Positions 62,435-64,000 of a stretch of DNA of 64,000 nt are shown piece by piece; within the stretch, counting starts at the first letter, position 1, and every line of letters begins with the position of its first letter. The position numbers were made by a program, and so were the translations under genes. The DNA comes from Oligoflexus tunisiensis (GTDB taxonomy: Bacteria > Bdellovibrionota_B > Oligoflexia > Oligoflexales > Oligoflexaceae), in the NCBI RefSeq assembly GCF_001748245.1, contig NZ_BDFO01000001.1:3995208-4059207 (forward strand), read 5' to 3'. The notes below the pieces were generated by a model, which saw only the letters and a program-made list of their open reading frames with translations, was not told the DNA's origin and searched no databases.

Positions 62435-63481
62435 ATGCTGCCCTCGTGCTCTCAAGACAAAAGGTACCTGACGATCCATAAGGAGCTTTCTTATTGCGAC
62501 GTCTGCCAAGGCCATCTTCATGAGAGAACGCAGATAGCCGAACACTATCGAGCCCAAATCCTGGAATTCTATAGAGATACTGGCTATGAATCTGTTAGAT
62601 TCTGTCCGCACTGCAGTGGGCGAAGACTAAAAATACTCGAGCATAATCGTTATAGGAACTCAATCGAGCAGTGCTCCCAATGTCAAGGGGTGTGGTTCGC
62701 CCAGGATGAGTTCCACCAGTTCTTGAAGTATGCGCATCGGCGCCTTCAGAAAGGACCGGAAGATGTCGGCCACATGGCAGTCGACACTGAATTGCAAAGG
62801 CGCTACGAATACCAAAAATACGCCAGAATCGGCGCAGAACATGTGAAATTGTTTTCCTCTAACTTCAATCCATTCCCATCGACATTTTATGCATGGGATT
62901 TTTTGCACTTGCGTAGCAAGCCCATGACTTTGCTTTTTGCTGTACTCAACCTAACACTCATTCTCCTGGTCAACTCAGGCTCATTCGAAAATGCTTGGAA
63001 CTGGGACAAAGGCGTTTGGATCCCTGAGTTTTTTATTTCCATGTTTCTTAACGCCAACTACTTTCAGTTCGGTTGCAGTCTTGTGCTGTTATGGATCGCG
63101 GGCATTAGGTTGGAAGAGTTCCTGGGATCAGGGCGCTACACCCTGCTCTATCTGGCAGGTTATTGCCTGAGCTTTATAGGCATCCTGCCATTTCTAGAGG
63201 GAAACACTCCTCTTATTGCTGCGGGTGGGCCAGTCGGAGTGTTGGCAGGTGCTTCCATTATCCTTTTCGAAAAGCTTGGAATCGCCGACCTGTCCCTTGA
63301 ATTAATTCTTTCAGCTAAAGTATGGATCAGCGTGCTTCTTTCGATCCAAACCGTCGTGCTTCTATTCAGCGACGTACCTTGGAATGCTTGGCTGGTAGCT
63401 GATTTAGGTTTTTTCATTGGCCTTGGGATGGGTCATTTATTTAAGCGGATCTTCAAACTACACGACTGCAGCCTCATGTGA
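62435..63481 (+). CDS. Zinc-finger (TFIIB-type) plus rhomboid-like membrane protein, probably inactive
   Basis: A 348-residue protein. N-terminal cytosolic part: CDVC, then a zf-TFIIB finger CPHC ... CSQCQGVWFAQDEF (residues ~55-95). After ~150 it has six hydrophobic helices in rhomboid order (LLFAVLNLTLILLV, FFISMFLNANYFQFGC, YLAGYCLSFIGI, ..., ADLGFFIGLGMGHLF). The position of the catalytic Ser in GxSG reads AAGGPVGVLAG, with no Ser, and the late His is in GMGHLFK. So it looks like a pseudoprotease. The active rhomboid at 13177-13971 lacks the zinc finger. AAGGA lies 10 bases before the ATG. Confidence 0.8.
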   Translation: MLPSCSQDKRYLTIHKELSYCDVCQGHLHERTQIAEHYRAQILEFYRDTGYESVRFCPHCSGRRLKILEHNRYRNSIEQCSQCQGVWFAQDEFHQFLKYAHRRLQKGPEDVGHMAVDTELQRRYEYQKYARIGAEHVKLFSSNFNPFPSTFYAWDFLHLRSKPMTLLFAVLNLTLILLVNSGSFENAWNWDKGVWIPEFFISMFLNANYFQFGCSLVLLWIAGIRLEEFLGSGRYTLLYLAGYCLSFIGILPFLEGNTPLIAAGGPVGVLAGASIILFEKLGIADLSLELILSAKVWISVLLSIQTVVLLFSDVPWNAWLVADLGFFIGLGMGHLFKRIFKLHDCSLM

Positions 63482-63811
63482 GTTCGGATTCTCTTCAGAT
63501 CCAGGATAAACCCTTTAGTTCCTCAACCATAGCATTCCAAACGAACACCACATTCCAAGTATCTGAGGGTATCTGTGCGCGAAGTCGAACGAGTGTTTGC
63601 GATCCGCTATGACTCGCCCCCACTCCTCACAGAGTTCGATGGGATTAAGGATTCGTTATGATCTTCTGCAGGTGACTACAGAATTCCTCACGTCGCGTGC
63701 TGGCAGGCGACAGGGGGAAGGGCCTTGCTGAAAATTGTTCTATTCAAATAGCTAGAATTGCAATAACATATAAGAGAACATCCAAAAACTCTTTATTCAA
63801 TCGGTATCAAC
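63482..63811. other. Intergenic region
   Basis: 330 bases with no supported gene or clear promoter. It should hold the promoter of the lipoprotein at 63812. Confidence 0.5.
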
Positions 63812-64000
63812 ATGAGAAAATCTCCCTGTTTTCTTCTATTTTTTATTGCATTTCCAGCATGCAAAACAAGTCACGAATTTACGTTAAGAAACACTTCTGA
63901 GGTAAGTAAAGAAGAAGCACCGTTCATAGACCTTCTGGTGAAGAACAAGATTGCTACGTTAAATGGAGAGGTTGAATCAACAGCCGGAACTACGATAAAG
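63812..64000 (+). CDS. Lipoprotein, cut by the window end
   Basis: The frame from ATG 63812 is open to the last base (63 codons). It begins MRKSPCFLLFFIAFPAC, a signal ending in lipobox FPAC, then KTSHEFTLRNTSEVSKEEAP. The remainder is outside the window. Low GC. No family can be given from this fragment. Confidence 0.7.
   Translation, partial: MRKSPCFLLFFIAFPACKTSHEFTLRNTSEVSKEEAPFIDLLVKNKIATLNGEVESTAGTTIK

Overview
The window reads as a chromosomal segment of a Gram-negative bacterium with many Sec signal peptides and lipoprotein boxes, outer-membrane-type proteins, two 7TMR-DISM receptors and large multi-PAS histidine kinases. This gene mix, with rather GC-rich core genes, fits the Bdellovibrionota/Oligoflexia or a related former-deltaproteobacterial group; that placement is inference from gene content only.

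Bases 1 to about 32,600 are a dense, orderly core region. It holds a cut-off lipoprotein, two DUF2007 paralogues, a CheA-like 7TMR-DISM kinase, acetoin/diacetyl reductase, PEP carboxylase, a rhomboid protease, a 7TMR-DISM nucleotide cyclase coupled to a DUF1569 protein, a sulfur island (two YeeE/YedE half-transporters divergent from a persulfide-dioxygenase-like enzyme and a rhodanese), a MoeB-rhodanese fusion, a malic enzyme, and a three-gene phosphorelay cluster (CHASE-PAS-GAF kinase, Rcp1-like response regulator, hybrid kinase). A tRNA-Val(CAC) gene with its own promoter closes this part and marks the switch to accessory DNA.

Bases 32,600 to about 58,800 are accessory, with lower GC in places and many broken genes. 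It contains an IS481-type transposase, an orphan toxin-like C-terminal domain followed by a possible immunity gene, an IS5-like element (38270-40591) that carries a serine beta-lactamase-fold hydrolase as cargo and sits in the 3' end of a lipoprotein gene, a secreted lipase-like operon, small secreted proteins with an M15-type peptidase, an Rhs polymorphic-toxin gene with its immunity gene (and a frameshift near the 5' end), and an IS66 element with 88-bp perfect inverted repeats that cuts a subtilase just before its catalytic serine. Truncated paralogues, solo IS ends and duplicated gene ends show repeated insertion, deletion and recombination. The likely biological theme is contact-dependent competition (toxin/immunity turnover) plus envelope and secreted proteins.

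Bases 58,800 to 64,000 hold a large WD40-type lipoprotein, a zinc-finger/rhomboid-like membrane protein that appears to lack the catalytic serine, and the start of another lipoprotein that runs off the end. I do not see a complete phage, a CRISPR array or an obvious new defence operon. The best candidates for something undescribed are the cargo-carrying IS5-like element, the toxin/immunity remnants, and the coupled membrane-receptor signalling genes.
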